Of a DNA stretch of 20,668 bases, positions 1 through 10,000 are shown in pieces. Both the position numbers and the translations under genes were made by a program. The stretch's first letter is position 1, and every line of letters begins with the position of its first letter. The notes under the pieces were generated by a model. It had not been told where the DNA came from. It saw only the letters and a program-made list of their open reading frames with translations, and did not search any database. Source of the stretch: an uncultured Sphingomonadaceae bacterium (GTDB lineage: Bacteria > Pseudomonadota > Alphaproteobacteria > Sphingomonadales > Sphingomonadaceae); the NCBI GenBank assembly GCA_938016505.1, contig CALLWN010000254.1, positions 1 through 20,668 of the forward strand, written 5' to 3'.

Positions 1-742
1 TGTCCTTGCGGCCCTGCGCCGAGGCCTGGGCGAGGAGGCTGGTCGTGCCGGCCTCCGACAGCCGCGCCGACATCTTGACGCGTCCGCCGCCTGCCAGCCC
101 GAGCCCATCGTCGGCAGACCCGTTGCCGAGCCCGACATCGACCAGGCTCGCAAGCGCACCGGCCGCGTCGCTGTCATAGGCAAGGCCGAAGTTGACTGCG
201 CCGGACAGCTGGACCGGCCGGTCGCGCCGGGCGATCAGCCGGCGATACTTCTCCACCTCGGCCCGCTGCAGCGGCGTGAGCTCGACCGGATCGAGAAGGT
301 CGAGCTCGCGGCTGGCCGCCTGCAGGTCCTCCATGCGATACAGGGTGACCGCGTAGAGCAGCCGTGCAGCATGCCAGTTGGCCTGCTGCAGCAGCATCCG
401 CTCGAGCGCGGCGGCAGCAGAGAGCAGGTCCCCCTTCTCGGCCGAGTCGCGAGCGAATCGCAGGTTGAGTTCGGAATCGTCGGGCGCCAGCAGCACGGCG
501 TCGAACTGGCGATCGCCAGACCCGGAGATGACAATCTCGCGGCCCTCGGCCCGGGCCTGGAGCGTGGCCTCGATCGAGATCTCGTCGGCGCGGCTGCGCG
601 GCCGCCCGAACATATCCTCGCCCACCCCAACCGGGGCGGGCTGGGCAGCCAGCGGCCCGGACGACTGCAAGACCACACCGGCGAGGACGAGCCCGCAACT
701 GGCCGCCTTCAACCTGTGCCGGGGCTGTCCGGACCATGCCAT
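1..742 (-). CDS. TPR plus outer-membrane barrel protein, DUF560/Slam-like (partial, 3' end outside window)
   Basis: I read this frame directly from the reverse complement. It is open from ATG at 742 to the window edge, 247 full codons. The N-terminus (MAWSGQPRHRLKAASCG...LAAQ, about residues 1-34) is a signal peptide. About residues 75-150 are alpha-helical and TPR-like (ARDSAEKGDLLSAAAALERM, then LLYAVTLYRMEDLQAASREL). A switch follows to 'YRRLIARRDRPVQLSGAVNF' and 'GLAYDSD', which resembles the entry into the C-terminal barrel of DUF560 proteins, the family of surface lipoprotein assembly modulators (Slam). Such proteins sit in the outer membrane and, where studied, help lipoproteins reach the surface; that role is not shown here. 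GGAG lies 8 nt before ATG 742, but an in-frame GTG at 751-749 with GGAGG 6 nt upstream is an equal alternative. It diverges from the cyclase gene. The barrel is mostly missing, so the family call is tentative. Confidence 0.72.
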   Translation of the reverse strand, partial: MAWSGQPRHRLKAASCGLVLAGVVLQSSGPLAAQPAPVGVGEDMFGRPRSRADEISIEATLQARAEGREIVISGSGDRQFDAVLLAPDDSELNLRFARDSAEKGDLLSAAAALERMLLQQANWHAARLLYAVTLYRMEDLQAASRELDLLDPVELTPLQRAEVEKYRRLIARRDRPVQLSGAVNFGLAYDSDAAGALASLVDVGLGNGSADDGLGLAGGGRVKMSARLSEAGTTSLLAQASAQGRKD

Positions 743-805
743 GCACGCCACTCCGTGCCTCCGATCCCCTGTCCTCGATGCCTCGTTTTGTGCGAAAGTG
801 CAAGG
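743..805. promoter_or_regulatory. 63-bp divergent intergenic region
   Basis: This is the only non-coding DNA between the DUF560-type gene (minus) and the cyclase gene (plus). Both promoters must therefore overlap here or lie inside the opposing gene's first codons. It contains GGAGG and GGAG reading leftwards and a weak GAAAG reading rightwards. I found no convincing -35/-10 pair on either strand, so this is a location call, not a motif call. Confidence 0.4.
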
Positions 806-3097
806 ATGTGGTGGGTTCGCAGGGCAGTCGTCGCTGCCGGCGGGACGGCCGGCCAAGGCCCCCGGCCGCCACGGCTGGCGCTTGCCGGCCGGCTGGTCAC
901 CGCGCTGCCCGGCATCGTCCTGACGCTCGCCGTCTTCTTCCTCCACCTCGCCGAGACGGGACCGCTCCGGCAGCTGGGCCTGCTGCTGTTCGATGGCTAC
1001 CAGCGGGCTGCGCCGCGCCCCTACGAGCCAGCGCCAGTGCGGATCGTCGATATCGACGACGCGACCATCGCCCGCCTCGGCCAATGGCCCTGGCCGAGAC
1101 TTGAGGTGGCGCGACTCACGGCAATGCTCGCCGAGGCCGGGGCGGCTGCGGTTGCCTTTGACATCGTCTTCGCGGAACCGGACCGGACCTCACCGGCGCG
1201 CGTGGCCAGTGTTCTGGCCGCCAATCCCGACGCGCGCGGGGATTTCACCGAGGTGCGCCGGCTTGCCGACCATGACGCCATCTTCGCTTCGGCGCTGAGA
1301 GCAGCACCAGCCGTGCTCGGTTTCTTCCTCACACGGGAGCCCGGGGCACAGCCTCCCGCGCGGCCCGCCGGTTTCGCGATCGGTGGCAGCACGCCTGCGA
1401 CCATTCCCGCCTATGCCGGCACCATCGGGCCCCTTGCGAACCTCGCGGGGTCAGCTGCCGGCGCCGGCTTTCTCACCATGACCGGCGACCGCGACGGGAT
1501 CGTGCGCCGCGCGCCGCTGCTGGCCCGCGTCGGCGACACCATCGTCCCCTCGCTGTCACTCGAGGCGCTTCGGGTGGCGCAGCAGGCCGGCGCCATCGCC
1601 ATCCGCGCCTCGGATGGCAGCGGCGAATATGGGGCCCGCGGCGGGGCGTCGGTGGTCGGCATCAAGGTCGGGGGCTTCGAGGTCCCGACCGACGCAGGCG
1701 GCGAGCTGTGGATGCACTATACCGCGCCGGTCGCTGCGCGGCTCGTGCCGGCGTGGAAGCTGATGCAAGGCCAGCTCAGCGAGGCCGAGCGTCGCGACCT
1801 GTTCGAAGGGCATGTCGTCTTCGTCGGCACCGGCGCCCAGGGGCTTCGTGACCTGGTCTCGACCCCGGTGCGGGCGCGCGAGCTCGGCGTGATGGTCCAT
1901 GCCCAGGCGGTAGAGCAGATGATCCTCGGCCGGTTCCTCGTCAGGCCGGACTGGGCGGCGGGCGCCGAGCGGGCGCTGCTGCTTTTGTTCGGCATCGGCC
2001 TTGCGCTGCTGCTGCCGCGCCTGGGCGCGCTGCCGAGCGGAAGCATCGGCGGCCTCGCGACTGCGGCGATCCTTGCGCTGTCGTGGCTGGCGTTCCGCCG
2101 CTGGGGCCTGCTGCTTGACCCGGTCGGGCCAGTGTTGGCGGCAGGGGGAAGCTATGTGGCCGTGACTGCGGCGAGCTTCTGGCGCGAGGAGCGCCGGCGG
2201 GCCTACATCCGCACGGCCTTCGACCGCTACCTCTCCCCGGAGCTTGTCGAGCAGATCGCCGCCGACCCCGGCCGGCTGGAACTCGGCGGCGAGGAGCGCG
2301 ACATGACGGTCATGTTCCTCGACGTGCGCGGTTTCTCCCGCCTGTCGGAGAAGATGGGCCCGCGCGACGTCATCGCCTTCCTCGTTGAGTTCCTAACTCC
2401 GATGACCGACATCCTGCTCGCTCACCGCGCAACCATCGACAAATATATTGGCGATGCCATCCTCGCCTTCTGGAATGCGCCGCTCGACGATCCCGACCAT
2501 GTCGAGAACGCCGCCCGCGCAACGCTGGCAATGGTGGCGCGGCTCGCCGAGCTCAACGCCCGTAAGGCCGGCGGCCCCGGCCCCTGGCCAGGCGAGGTCC
2601 GGATCGGGATCGGCCTCAACACCGGGACCTGCTGTGTGGGCAATATCGGCTCGGCGCAGCGGCTCAACTATTCGCTCATCGGCGACACGGTGAACCTTGC
2701 CAGCCGCATCGAGGGCCAGACCAAGACCTATGGCGTGACGATCGCGATCGGTGCCGAGACTGCCGGGCGGCTGCCGGGGTTTGCGCTGCTTGAGCTCGAC
2801 CGGCTGCGGGTCGTGGGACGCGACCGCCCGGTCACGATCTTCGCCCTCCTCGGCCCGCCGGAGATGGCGGCAGGCGCAGAGTTCCGCGCGCTTGTGGATG
2901 TTCAGGCCGCGATGCTCCAGAGCTACCGCGCGCAGCGCTGGGAAGACGCGTCGGCGCAGCTCGACCTGCTAGCGGAGCTTGCCCCCGGTTTTGGCCTTGA
3001 GACTCTCGTCGCGCTCTACCGTTCGCGGATCCAGCGTCTGTCGCGCAATCCGCCAGGAGAGGGGTGGGACGGCGTAGCGGACGCGGAGACCAAGTGA
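806..3097 (+). CDS. CHASE2-domain class III adenylate/guanylate cyclase
   Basis: A 763-residue integral-membrane nucleotide cyclase. TM1 is at about residues 30-48 (LVTALPGIVLTLAVFFLHL). A CHASE2 extracytoplasmic sensor follows (about 55-375, with VRIVDIDDATIARLGQWPWP and VAFDIVFAEPD), then a cluster of three TM helices (about 388-455). The catalytic domain spans about 495-690. Catalytic residues look complete: metal aspartates D506 (FLDVRGFSR) and D550 (DKYIGDAILAFWN), substrate-binding K546 and D627 (SLIGDTVNLASRIEG), and transition-state N630 and R634. The Lys/Asp pair favours ATP, hence cAMP. The tail (YRAQRWEDA...RNPPGEGWDGV) is typical of this family in proteobacteria. The open frame extends upstream to 371, but that part lies antisense to the DUF560-type gene, so ATG 806 is preferred; its Shine-Dalgarno is weak and TTG 788 is possible. 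The CHASE2 ligand is unknown. The phosphoesterase downstream supports cyclic-nucleotide signalling. Confidence 0.93.
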   Translation: MWWVRRAVVAAGGTAGQGPRPPRLALAGRLVTALPGIVLTLAVFFLHLAETGPLRQLGLLLFDGYQRAAPRPYEPAPVRIVDIDDATIARLGQWPWPRLEVARLTAMLAEAGAAAVAFDIVFAEPDRTSPARVASVLAANPDARGDFTEVRRLADHDAIFASALRAAPAVLGFFLTREPGAQPPARPAGFAIGGSTPATIPAYAGTIGPLANLAGSAAGAGFLTMTGDRDGIVRRAPLLARVGDTIVPSLSLEALRVAQQAGAIAIRASDGSGEYGARGGASVVGIKVGGFEVPTDAGGELWMHYTAPVAARLVPAWKLMQGQLSEAERRDLFEGHVVFVGTGAQGLRDLVSTPVRARELGVMVHAQAVEQMILGRFLVRPDWAAGAERALLLLFGIGLALLLPRLGALPSGSIGGLATAAILALSWLAFRRWGLLLDPVGPVLAAGGSYVAVTAASFWREERRRAYIRTAFDRYLSPELVEQIAADPGRLELGGEERDMTVMFLDVRGFSRLSEKMGPRDVIAFLVEFLTPMTDILLAHRATIDKYIGDAILAFWNAPLDDPDHVENAARATLAMVARLAELNARKAGGPGPWPGEVRIGIGLNTGTCCVGNIGSAQRLNYSLIGDTVNLASRIEGQTKTYGVTIAIGAETAGRLPGFALLELDRLRVVGRDRPVTIFALLGPPEMAAGAEFRALVDVQAAMLQSYRAQRWEDASAQLDLLAELAPGFGLETLVALYRSRIQRLSRNPPGEGWDGVADAETK

Positions 3098-3184
3098 CTG
3101 CACCGGGCCCGACGCAACAATCCTTGACGGACGGCGCGCGGCGCAGGCGCCATGTTTGTGGCTGGCACCTCGAGTCGCCGCGGC

Positions 3185-3190
3185 GGAGGT
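3185..3190 (+). promoter_or_regulatory. Shine-Dalgarno GGAGGT deciding the phosphoesterase start
   Basis: GGAGGT lies 3 nt before ATG 3194. The frame extends upstream to an ATG at 3152, but the ribosome site and the family's usual beginning just before the DxH motif both point to 3194. Confidence 0.65.
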
Positions 3191-3193
3191 CGC

Positions 3194-4084
3194 ATGCGCA
3201 TAGGACAGATCACCGACCTCCACATCGGCTTCGAGCCGGACAATCCGGATGAGGAGAACGGCCGGCGGCTCGCTGCCGTGCTCGGGCGGCTGGCCCAGAT
3301 CGGGGCTGACCTCGTGCTCGCAACCGGCGATCTGACCGAGCGCGGCGATGCAGCGAGCTACCGGCGGCTGCGGGCGATCCTCGATGCTTCGGGGCTTCCA
3401 GTCCTGCCTCTCGTCGGCAACCATGACCGCCGGGATGCGTTCGACGCCATCATCCCGGGATTCCGGGCGGACGACGGCTTCGTCCACCACGTGTCCGACC
3501 TTGGCGGGCTTCGGATCATCGCCCTCGACACGCTCGAGGAGGGGCGGCACGGCGGCGCCTTCTGCACTGCACGCGCCCGCTGGCTCGAGGCGCGGCTTGC
3601 CGAGGCGCCCGACCGGCCGACGCTTGTCGCGCTGCACCATCCGCCGGTGGAGACCGGGATCGGCTGGATGACCTCGCTCCGCACGGCACCCTGGGCGGCG
3701 CGGCTCGCGGCCGTGCTCGCGCGCCACCAGCAGGTGCGGCTGCTCGTGGCCGGGCACATTCACCGGGCCATGGCTTCCACCTTCGCCAGCCGACCGATCA
3801 TCGTCTGCCCGGCAGCCGCCCCGCAGCTCGCGCTCGACCTCACCCCGATCGACCCGGCCGTGCCCGACGGGCGGCCGATGGTGGTCGACGAACCGCCCGG
3901 CTTTGCGCTCCACTGCTGGGACGGCGCCCAGTTCGTGACGCACTTCGGCGTTGCCGACGCGGCCGAGATCATCGTCCGCCTCGACCGGCGCATGGCGCAG
4001 GCGATCGCGCCGATCCTTGCCGAGCACGCTGCCGACCGCGCTGGCGGCAGCACCCAAGGATCTGCGCCAGCAGACGGGGGCTAG
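3194..4084 (+). CDS. CpdA-like class III cyclic-nucleotide phosphodiesterase / metallophosphoesterase
   Basis: A 296-residue cytoplasmic calcineurin-like phosphoesterase. The di-metal motifs are in family order: D8-L-H10 (ITDLHIG), GD46LTERG, GN76H77D78, H148-H149-P-P and GH188IH190R. The IxxxTDLH start, spacing and length fit the CpdA / 3',5'-cyclic-AMP phosphodiesterase group, although phospholipid- or nucleotide-cleaving relatives share these motifs. There is no signal peptide or membrane segment. It begins 96 bp after the CHASE2 cyclase on the same strand, so one enzyme would make and the next degrade the same messenger. That substrate link is inference from context. The stop codon (TAG, 4082-4084) overlaps the stop of the convergent exoprotein gene. 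The C-terminal 40 residues (from about DRRMAQAIAPIL) are a low-complexity tail outside the catalytic core. Confidence 0.9.
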   Translation: MRIGQITDLHIGFEPDNPDEENGRRLAAVLGRLAQIGADLVLATGDLTERGDAASYRRLRAILDASGLPVLPLVGNHDRRDAFDAIIPGFRADDGFVHHVSDLGGLRIIALDTLEEGRHGGAFCTARARWLEARLAEAPDRPTLVALHHPPVETGIGWMTSLRTAPWAARLAAVLARHQQVRLLVAGHIHRAMASTFASRPIIVCPAAAPQLALDLTPIDPAVPDGRPMVVDEPPGFALHCWDGAQFVTHFGVADAAEIIVRLDRRMAQAIAPILAEHAADRAGGSTQGSAPADGG

Positions 4085-7000
4085 CGGCCCGGCGCTTCCT
4101 GCTCCGCGCGCTCCTCCTCGTCGCGGCGGAGCAGGATGGCGCCGTCCTCGACCCCGACCCGGAAACTGCCGCGGTCGGCGAGCTCGAGGAGGATCGTGCC
4201 GGAAAGCCGGCCGGGCTCGGCGACCAGTGGGTCGAGCGGCACGAACTGCTCGGGCCGGAAGCCGAGGGCCGGGTCGGCGAGCGGCGGCAGGCATGACTCC
4301 GCCCCGGCGATGGCGCAGCCATTGAAGCGCGCGTTCGGGTTGCCGGCAAGGATCGCGCCTGCGCGCGCGGCCTGTGGACCGAAGAAGGCCCGGCCGGCAC
4401 CGTCGACGATCACCCCGGAGAGATCGACGACGCTGCCGCCGGTCACCCTGAGCACGGTCGGCACGCGCGGGCCGGACTGGCGGTTGGCGAGCACCAGCCC
4501 GGCGAAGCTGCCGGGCACCGAGCTCCGGTTCTGCGCGACGATCCGCCCCGGCGCGGTGATCGACATGGTCTCGGCGACCACGAACAGGCGGTCATCGGCC
4601 GGCGAAGGCGGAAGACCGGGCGCTCCGGCGGCCACGTCGATGGCGGCTGGGTCGGCGGCTGCGACTGCCGCCTGGAAGGCGGCGTTGCCGAAGATCACGT
4701 CGCCGAGCGCGGTGATCGAGACGCTGGCAAGCGGGAACAGGGCGGCATAGCAGTCCTGCAGGAACAGCTCGCCGGCGCCGAGGCTCCCCGCCACCAGCAC
4801 TGCCCCCGGGGTCAGCCCCTCGACCGGGTTGGCGCCGAGGATGACCTGGCCACCGGCCGCGGTTGGAGTGACATCGCCGACGACGCGGATCCGCGCTGCG
4901 GCACCAGCGTAGAAGCCGAGCAGGGAAAGCCGCGCCGGGTCGAAGCTGAAGCTGTCGACGACGAGATCGGCTGTGCCGCCGGGGCCGAAGCCGGCCTCGA
5001 ACGCGGTGCTGGCCGGGCCCTGCGCCGTGGAGGCGCGCGGCACCGCCCCGGTTGAGGCTGCAACTCCGCCGGGGGCCGTGATGAGGGCAAGGTCTTCGGC
5101 GGAGACGACAAACCCGTCCCCGCCGGACGCCCCGCCAAAACGCAGCGGACCGGTGGCGACGAAGCGGACCTCCCCGGCCGCCAGCGCACCGCCAAGCGCG
5201 AAGCTCCGGCCGACGAGGCTTGCGACCCCCGTGGCCGTGGCAGCGCCGACGGCGAGCGCGCCGCCGCCCGCGGAAAGCACCAGATCGCGCCCCGCCATCG
5301 CCTCGCCAAGCACCAGCGAAAGGCCGAACCGCGCAAGGATGTCGGTCGGCGCGGCCAGCGTTCCGAAGCTGCCGGTGCCACCATCGAGGCGGATGTTGAA
5401 GCCGTCGCCATCGCGGTCCGGGCCGAGGCCGGTCGCCCTCACCAGGCCGACCCGGATGCTGGGGCTCTCGAGGTCGACATCGTCGTCGGAGATGACTTCC
5501 TCGAGGTCGATGGTCGCGCTGCCAGTGCCGACCATGCGGACCGGCCCGCCGGCGGCGACGGCGCCTCCGTCCGGCGCCGACAGGATCGAGAAGGCGCGCG
5601 CGTCAACCGCGCCACCTGCTGCGATCCGGCCGAGGCGGAGGATGCCGCCCGCCACCTCGGGCGCGCGGAGCAGGAGGTCGCTGCCGGTCGTGACCGTGCC
5701 GGGCAGGGCCAGCTCACCCGCAACTGTCTCCAGGGTGGCCGCACCGCCGACGGAGGCACTGGCAACCGCCATGCGCGCGGCGCGGGCGACAAGATTGCCT
5801 GGCGCGGTTATGGGGCCGGTCTCGAGGCTGCCTGCGGTCTCGAGGCTGGCGTCGCGCCCGGCCGCAAGCGCGGAAAGTCGCAAGTCTCCGACGCCCTCGA
5901 CCCGGATGTCGCGCCCGGCCGAAAGCGGCCCCGGGGCAGTGAAGCCGGCCCCGGTCGCGGTGATGAGAAGATCACGGCCAATGGCGCCGGCCGCGCCGAG
6001 CGCGAGGCTCGCCGCCGTGACCCGTGCGTCGCGCACGGTCGTGACGGCCTCGACGGCAACCGCACCGGCTGCTTCGGCCAGGAAATCCCGCGCGGCCGAG
6101 ACCGGCCCGAGCGTGATCGTGCCCCCGCGCACCTCCATCAGCGGCCCGTCCGCCTCCGGGTCTGGCCCCAGACCGGTGGTGGTGAGCGCACCCGCGCGAA
6201 CTCCCGGCGACCCGGCCGTCAGGCGCAGGTCATCGCCCGCCGTGACCGGCCCGTCCACCCGGACGAGGCTTGCACCCGAGCGCACGTCGACATCCGCCCC
6301 GGCGGCGATTCCGCCCTGCACCTCCACGGCAAGCAGCGCCTCAAGGCGGACCGACCCGGGCGCGGACAGGTTGCCGGCGACCTCGAGCCCGGCACCCGAT
6401 GCCTCGGCGTCGAGGTCCCGGCCGATGCCGGCGAGGTTGAGGCGGACGCTGGTGCCGCGCGCGACAAGATCGCGCCCCACCGAGAGTCCCGGCCCGACCG
6501 GCACGCCGCTGCGGAAACCGGCAAGCACGGCATCGCGTCCGGTGAGGAACATGTCGCCGGCAGATTCCCCACCCGCGATCTCGACGATATCGCCCGACAC
6601 GCGAACCGCACTGCCGTCGCCTTCGTCATCGGTCCCGAGGCCGGTGGTCCGGAGATCACCCCCGAGCACGTGACTGGAGGCTGACCCGGCGCGGATGTCG
6701 TCGCCGGCGACGAGGCGCCCGAAGCCGACTTCACTGCCGGCCGCCAGGTCGATGTCGCGCCCGGCCTCCACGGCGAGCGACGCGCTGCCGATGGACCTGG
6801 TGGCGGCAAGGCGGGCGTCGCGTCCGGCAGCGAGCACCGCGCCCGCGCTGGCAGCTATGTCACTGCCAGAGACGACGAGGTCGCGCCCGGCGTCCAGCCC
6901 GTCGCCATCGATGCGGACCTGGTCCGAGGCCGCCCCGGTGAGCAGGATGTCCCGCCCGGCGCGCACCAGGCCGGCGGTGCGGAGGAGGTTGTCCGTCGCG

Positions 7001-10000
7001 ACGATCACGACATCCGTCCCGGCGGTCGCGCCTGCCGGAAGCTGGACCTCGGCGCCAGTAATGCGGATGCTGCCGCCAGCCACGGGCGCCGTCTCCGCCC
7101 GCGCCGGTCCGGCTGCGGCGAGGTCGAGATCCCCGGCCGCCGACGCCGCCTCGAGAAAGGCTTCGCCGCCCGCCGCGCCAAGGATCCGGCTGCCATCGCC
7201 CTCGCTGTCCTCGCCCGCACCCGTCGCTGTCGCTGCGAGCCGCAGCGTGCCCGCAGCACGCGCGCGGACGTCGTCGCCCGCGGTCGCGCGCGCGCTGACC
7301 AGCCCGATCGTCGAGACGATGTCGACATCCCGGCCAGCCGAGACCGTGAAGGGCGCGCCAGCCGGCCCCCGGACCGAGCTGCCGGCGAGGCGGACGTCCC
7401 GGCCGGCCGAGGCCAAGTCCCCGAGCTCGAGCGATCCTCCGGCCACGAGCTCGAGATCGCGACCGGCCGTCGCGGTCACGGCCTCGATCCGGCCGGTGGC
7501 GGCGAGCGCCAGGTCACGGACGGCTGCGAAGGCGGGGCCGATGATGTCTCCGGCAGTCGCTGTCAGGCGGAGGTCGCGGCCCGAGCTCGGCGCGGTGAGC
7601 TCAAGGCTGGTGCCCGTGACCACCAGGTCGCGGCCGGCGACGACACCGCCATCGCTGCCGAGGACGGCCGGGCCGGTCGTCGCATCGACCAGAATGTCGC
7701 CGGGGGCGGCGAGCGCCAGCACCTCGACGCTGGCGGCGACGATCCCGATGTTGCTGCCGTTGCCCTCGGTGTCGGCGCCATCGCCGCGCGCCTCGGTCGG
7801 GCCGAGCGTCGCTGCGCCGCCAGCGGCAATGTCGAGATCGTCGCCGACAGAGATGCGTCCCGCGTCGACAACGCCGGCAGCAGCAAGCCGCGCATCCCGC
7901 CCGGCGAGGAGGCCGGTCTGGACCGGGCGGATCAGGATGCTCCCGGCCTCGAGCACAGCGTCGCGGCCGGCGATCGCGTCGCCAACGGCAAGGACCCCAG
8001 TGAAGCTCGCGCCAATGTCGGTCGGCGCTTCGAGCAGATCGAACCTGCCCTCTCCTCCGGCAAGCCGCAGGTTGAACCCGTCACCTTCGCCATCAGGGCC
8101 AAGGCCGGTCGAGCGGACCCGCCCGACCCGGATCACCGGGCTTTCGAGGTCGACATCGTCGTCGGCGACGATTTCCTCGGCCTCGATGCTGCCGGGGCCG
8201 GTGCCGGTGACGCGCACCGAGCCGCCGGCAGCCAGGCTTGCGGCCCGCACCGTCCACGCCCGGGCGTCGAGATCGCGCCCTGCCGACACCGACGCGACCG
8301 CCAGCACGCCGGCAGGCGAGTCGTCGCGGGCGCGCAGCGTCGCCCGGCCACCCGCCGTGATCGGCCCACCCGCCGAAAGCGCGGCAGCCGAGACGAGCCG
8401 AAGGTCGCCGGACGCGCTGAGCCCGGCCGGGAGCAGCAGGTCGTCACGGGTCGTCTCGAGGTCGACGTTGCGCCCGGCGCCGAGCGTCCCGAGCGCGAGG
8501 CCGGCACCCCGCGCAAGAATGTCCCGGCCTGCGTCACCAGCCGTGACCGCGACCGTCTCGCCGGCGGTGAGAGCAAGATCGCGCCCGGCGCTGGTGAGGT
8601 CGAAGGTCACCCTGCCCGCCGCCGATGGCGCGGCAAGGACAAGGTCGCGCCCGGCGGTCAGCCCGGTCCCGGCGAGGTCGCCGGCAGTCGCGGTAAGCGC
8701 AATGTCGAGGCCGATCTCGGTCGATGCGTCGATCGTCACGGCTGTTGCGCTCACTTCGAGGCTGCCGCCCGCCCTGACGCTTGCCCCGGTGCCGATGCCA
8801 AGACGCGCCGGGCCGGTGCGGGCGAGGATCCTGATGTCACCGGCGGCAGCAAGCGTCTGCACCTCGGCAGAGGCTGCGGCCAGCACGATGCTGGCCCCAT
8901 CCCCTTCGCCGTCCGGGCCATTGCCCTCGGCAGCGACCGTGCCGAGAGACAGATCACCGGCGGCCTCGAGCCGGGCATCATCCCCGGCGCGGACCTCGGC
9001 CAGCACGGTTGAGCCGGCGCGGACCACGACGTCAAGGTCGCGACCGGCCGTCAGCACAGAACCGGAAATGGCGCCGGCATCGATCCGAATGTCCCGGCGC
9101 GCGGCGGTCGTCGCGGGCAGGGTGGCGGGTCCCGAGGTGGTGACCCGGATGTCATCGGCACCCTCGAGCCCGGCGGCGACGAGGCTCGCTGCAGTCGCGG
9201 CGATGTTGAACCCGTCGCCGTCCTGGTCGGTGCCTGGCGTGATCGAGGCGAGACCGACGCTCGCCGCTCCAGCGGCAGCAAGAAGGATATCGTCACCGGC
9301 GGCGAGCGTCCCGGCGTCGAGCCCGGCGGCCGAGGAAAGCGCGATCGTTCCCGAGACCGAGAGCGTTGCGACCGCGAGGCCGGCCTCGGTTGTCGTGAAC
9401 CGGGCGTTGCGAATGGGGCCGGACAGGCCGGAAGCGTCGAGGCTCGCACCCGTCAGCGTCGCATCCCGGCCGGCGAATGCCGACACCAGCGAAAGCGCGC
9501 CGCCTGCGGAGATCGTGAGGTCACGCCCGGCACCAGATTCGAGGATGGCGACCGGGTCCGGGCCGGTGAGGGTGAGTGTCGCGTCGCGTTCGGCGAAGAA
9601 GGATGGTGCGGCAATCGCCTCGGCGAGGATGCCGATGTCGGCCCCGGCGCTGGCAACGACCTCGGGCAGGCGCGACCCGGGGGCAATGACCTCGACGCTG
9701 GCCGAGCTGCTCTGCAGCGTCAGCCGGTCGAGAGTCCCGACTTCGCCCTCGACGCGGAGGCCGCCGCTCGGACCGGCCGGAAAGGCGGGATAGCCGGCGA
9801 GCGCCACCAGCTCGGCGACCTTGCCATTGCCGGGGACGTCGCGGTCGAACTCGGGCACCAGCAGCGCCGGGTCGCCATTGTCGAGGATCTCGTTGCCGGG
9901 CACGTCGGCGAAGCCGGCCTTCGCGGCAATGGCCGTGCCGGGGCTGAAGGTGATGCCGCGTCCGAGCGATTCGCGCCCGGAAATGACGTAGAGATCGTCC

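Noticed and set aside
371..805. N-terminal extension of the cyclase frame
   Set aside because: It lies antisense to the DUF560-type gene, has no CHASE2 or membrane features, and ATG 806 gives the usual family N-terminus.
174..872. Minus-strand frame of 232 codons at the left end
   Set aside because: A different minus frame, open to the window edge from 742, has a signal peptide, TPR-like helices and barrel-type sequence; this one is a shadow.
3133..3151. GC-rich inverted repeat after the cyclase gene, considered as a terminator
   Set aside because: The GGCGC/GCGCC arms are separated by only two bases in the best pairing and no T-run follows; it is likely chance in GC-rich DNA.
2969..4294. 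Minus-strand frame of 441 codons across the cyclase end and phosphoesterase
   Set aside because: It spans the ends of three genes and its product is Arg/Gly-rich; the phosphoesterase motifs on the plus strand are complete.
4973..9793. Very long plus-strand open frames (566 and 1032 codons) across the exoprotein gene
   Set aside because: They are antisense to the repeat region. Their products are Ser/Pro/Ala/Arg-rich with no domain, as expected when GC-rich, repetitive codons on the other strand exclude stops.
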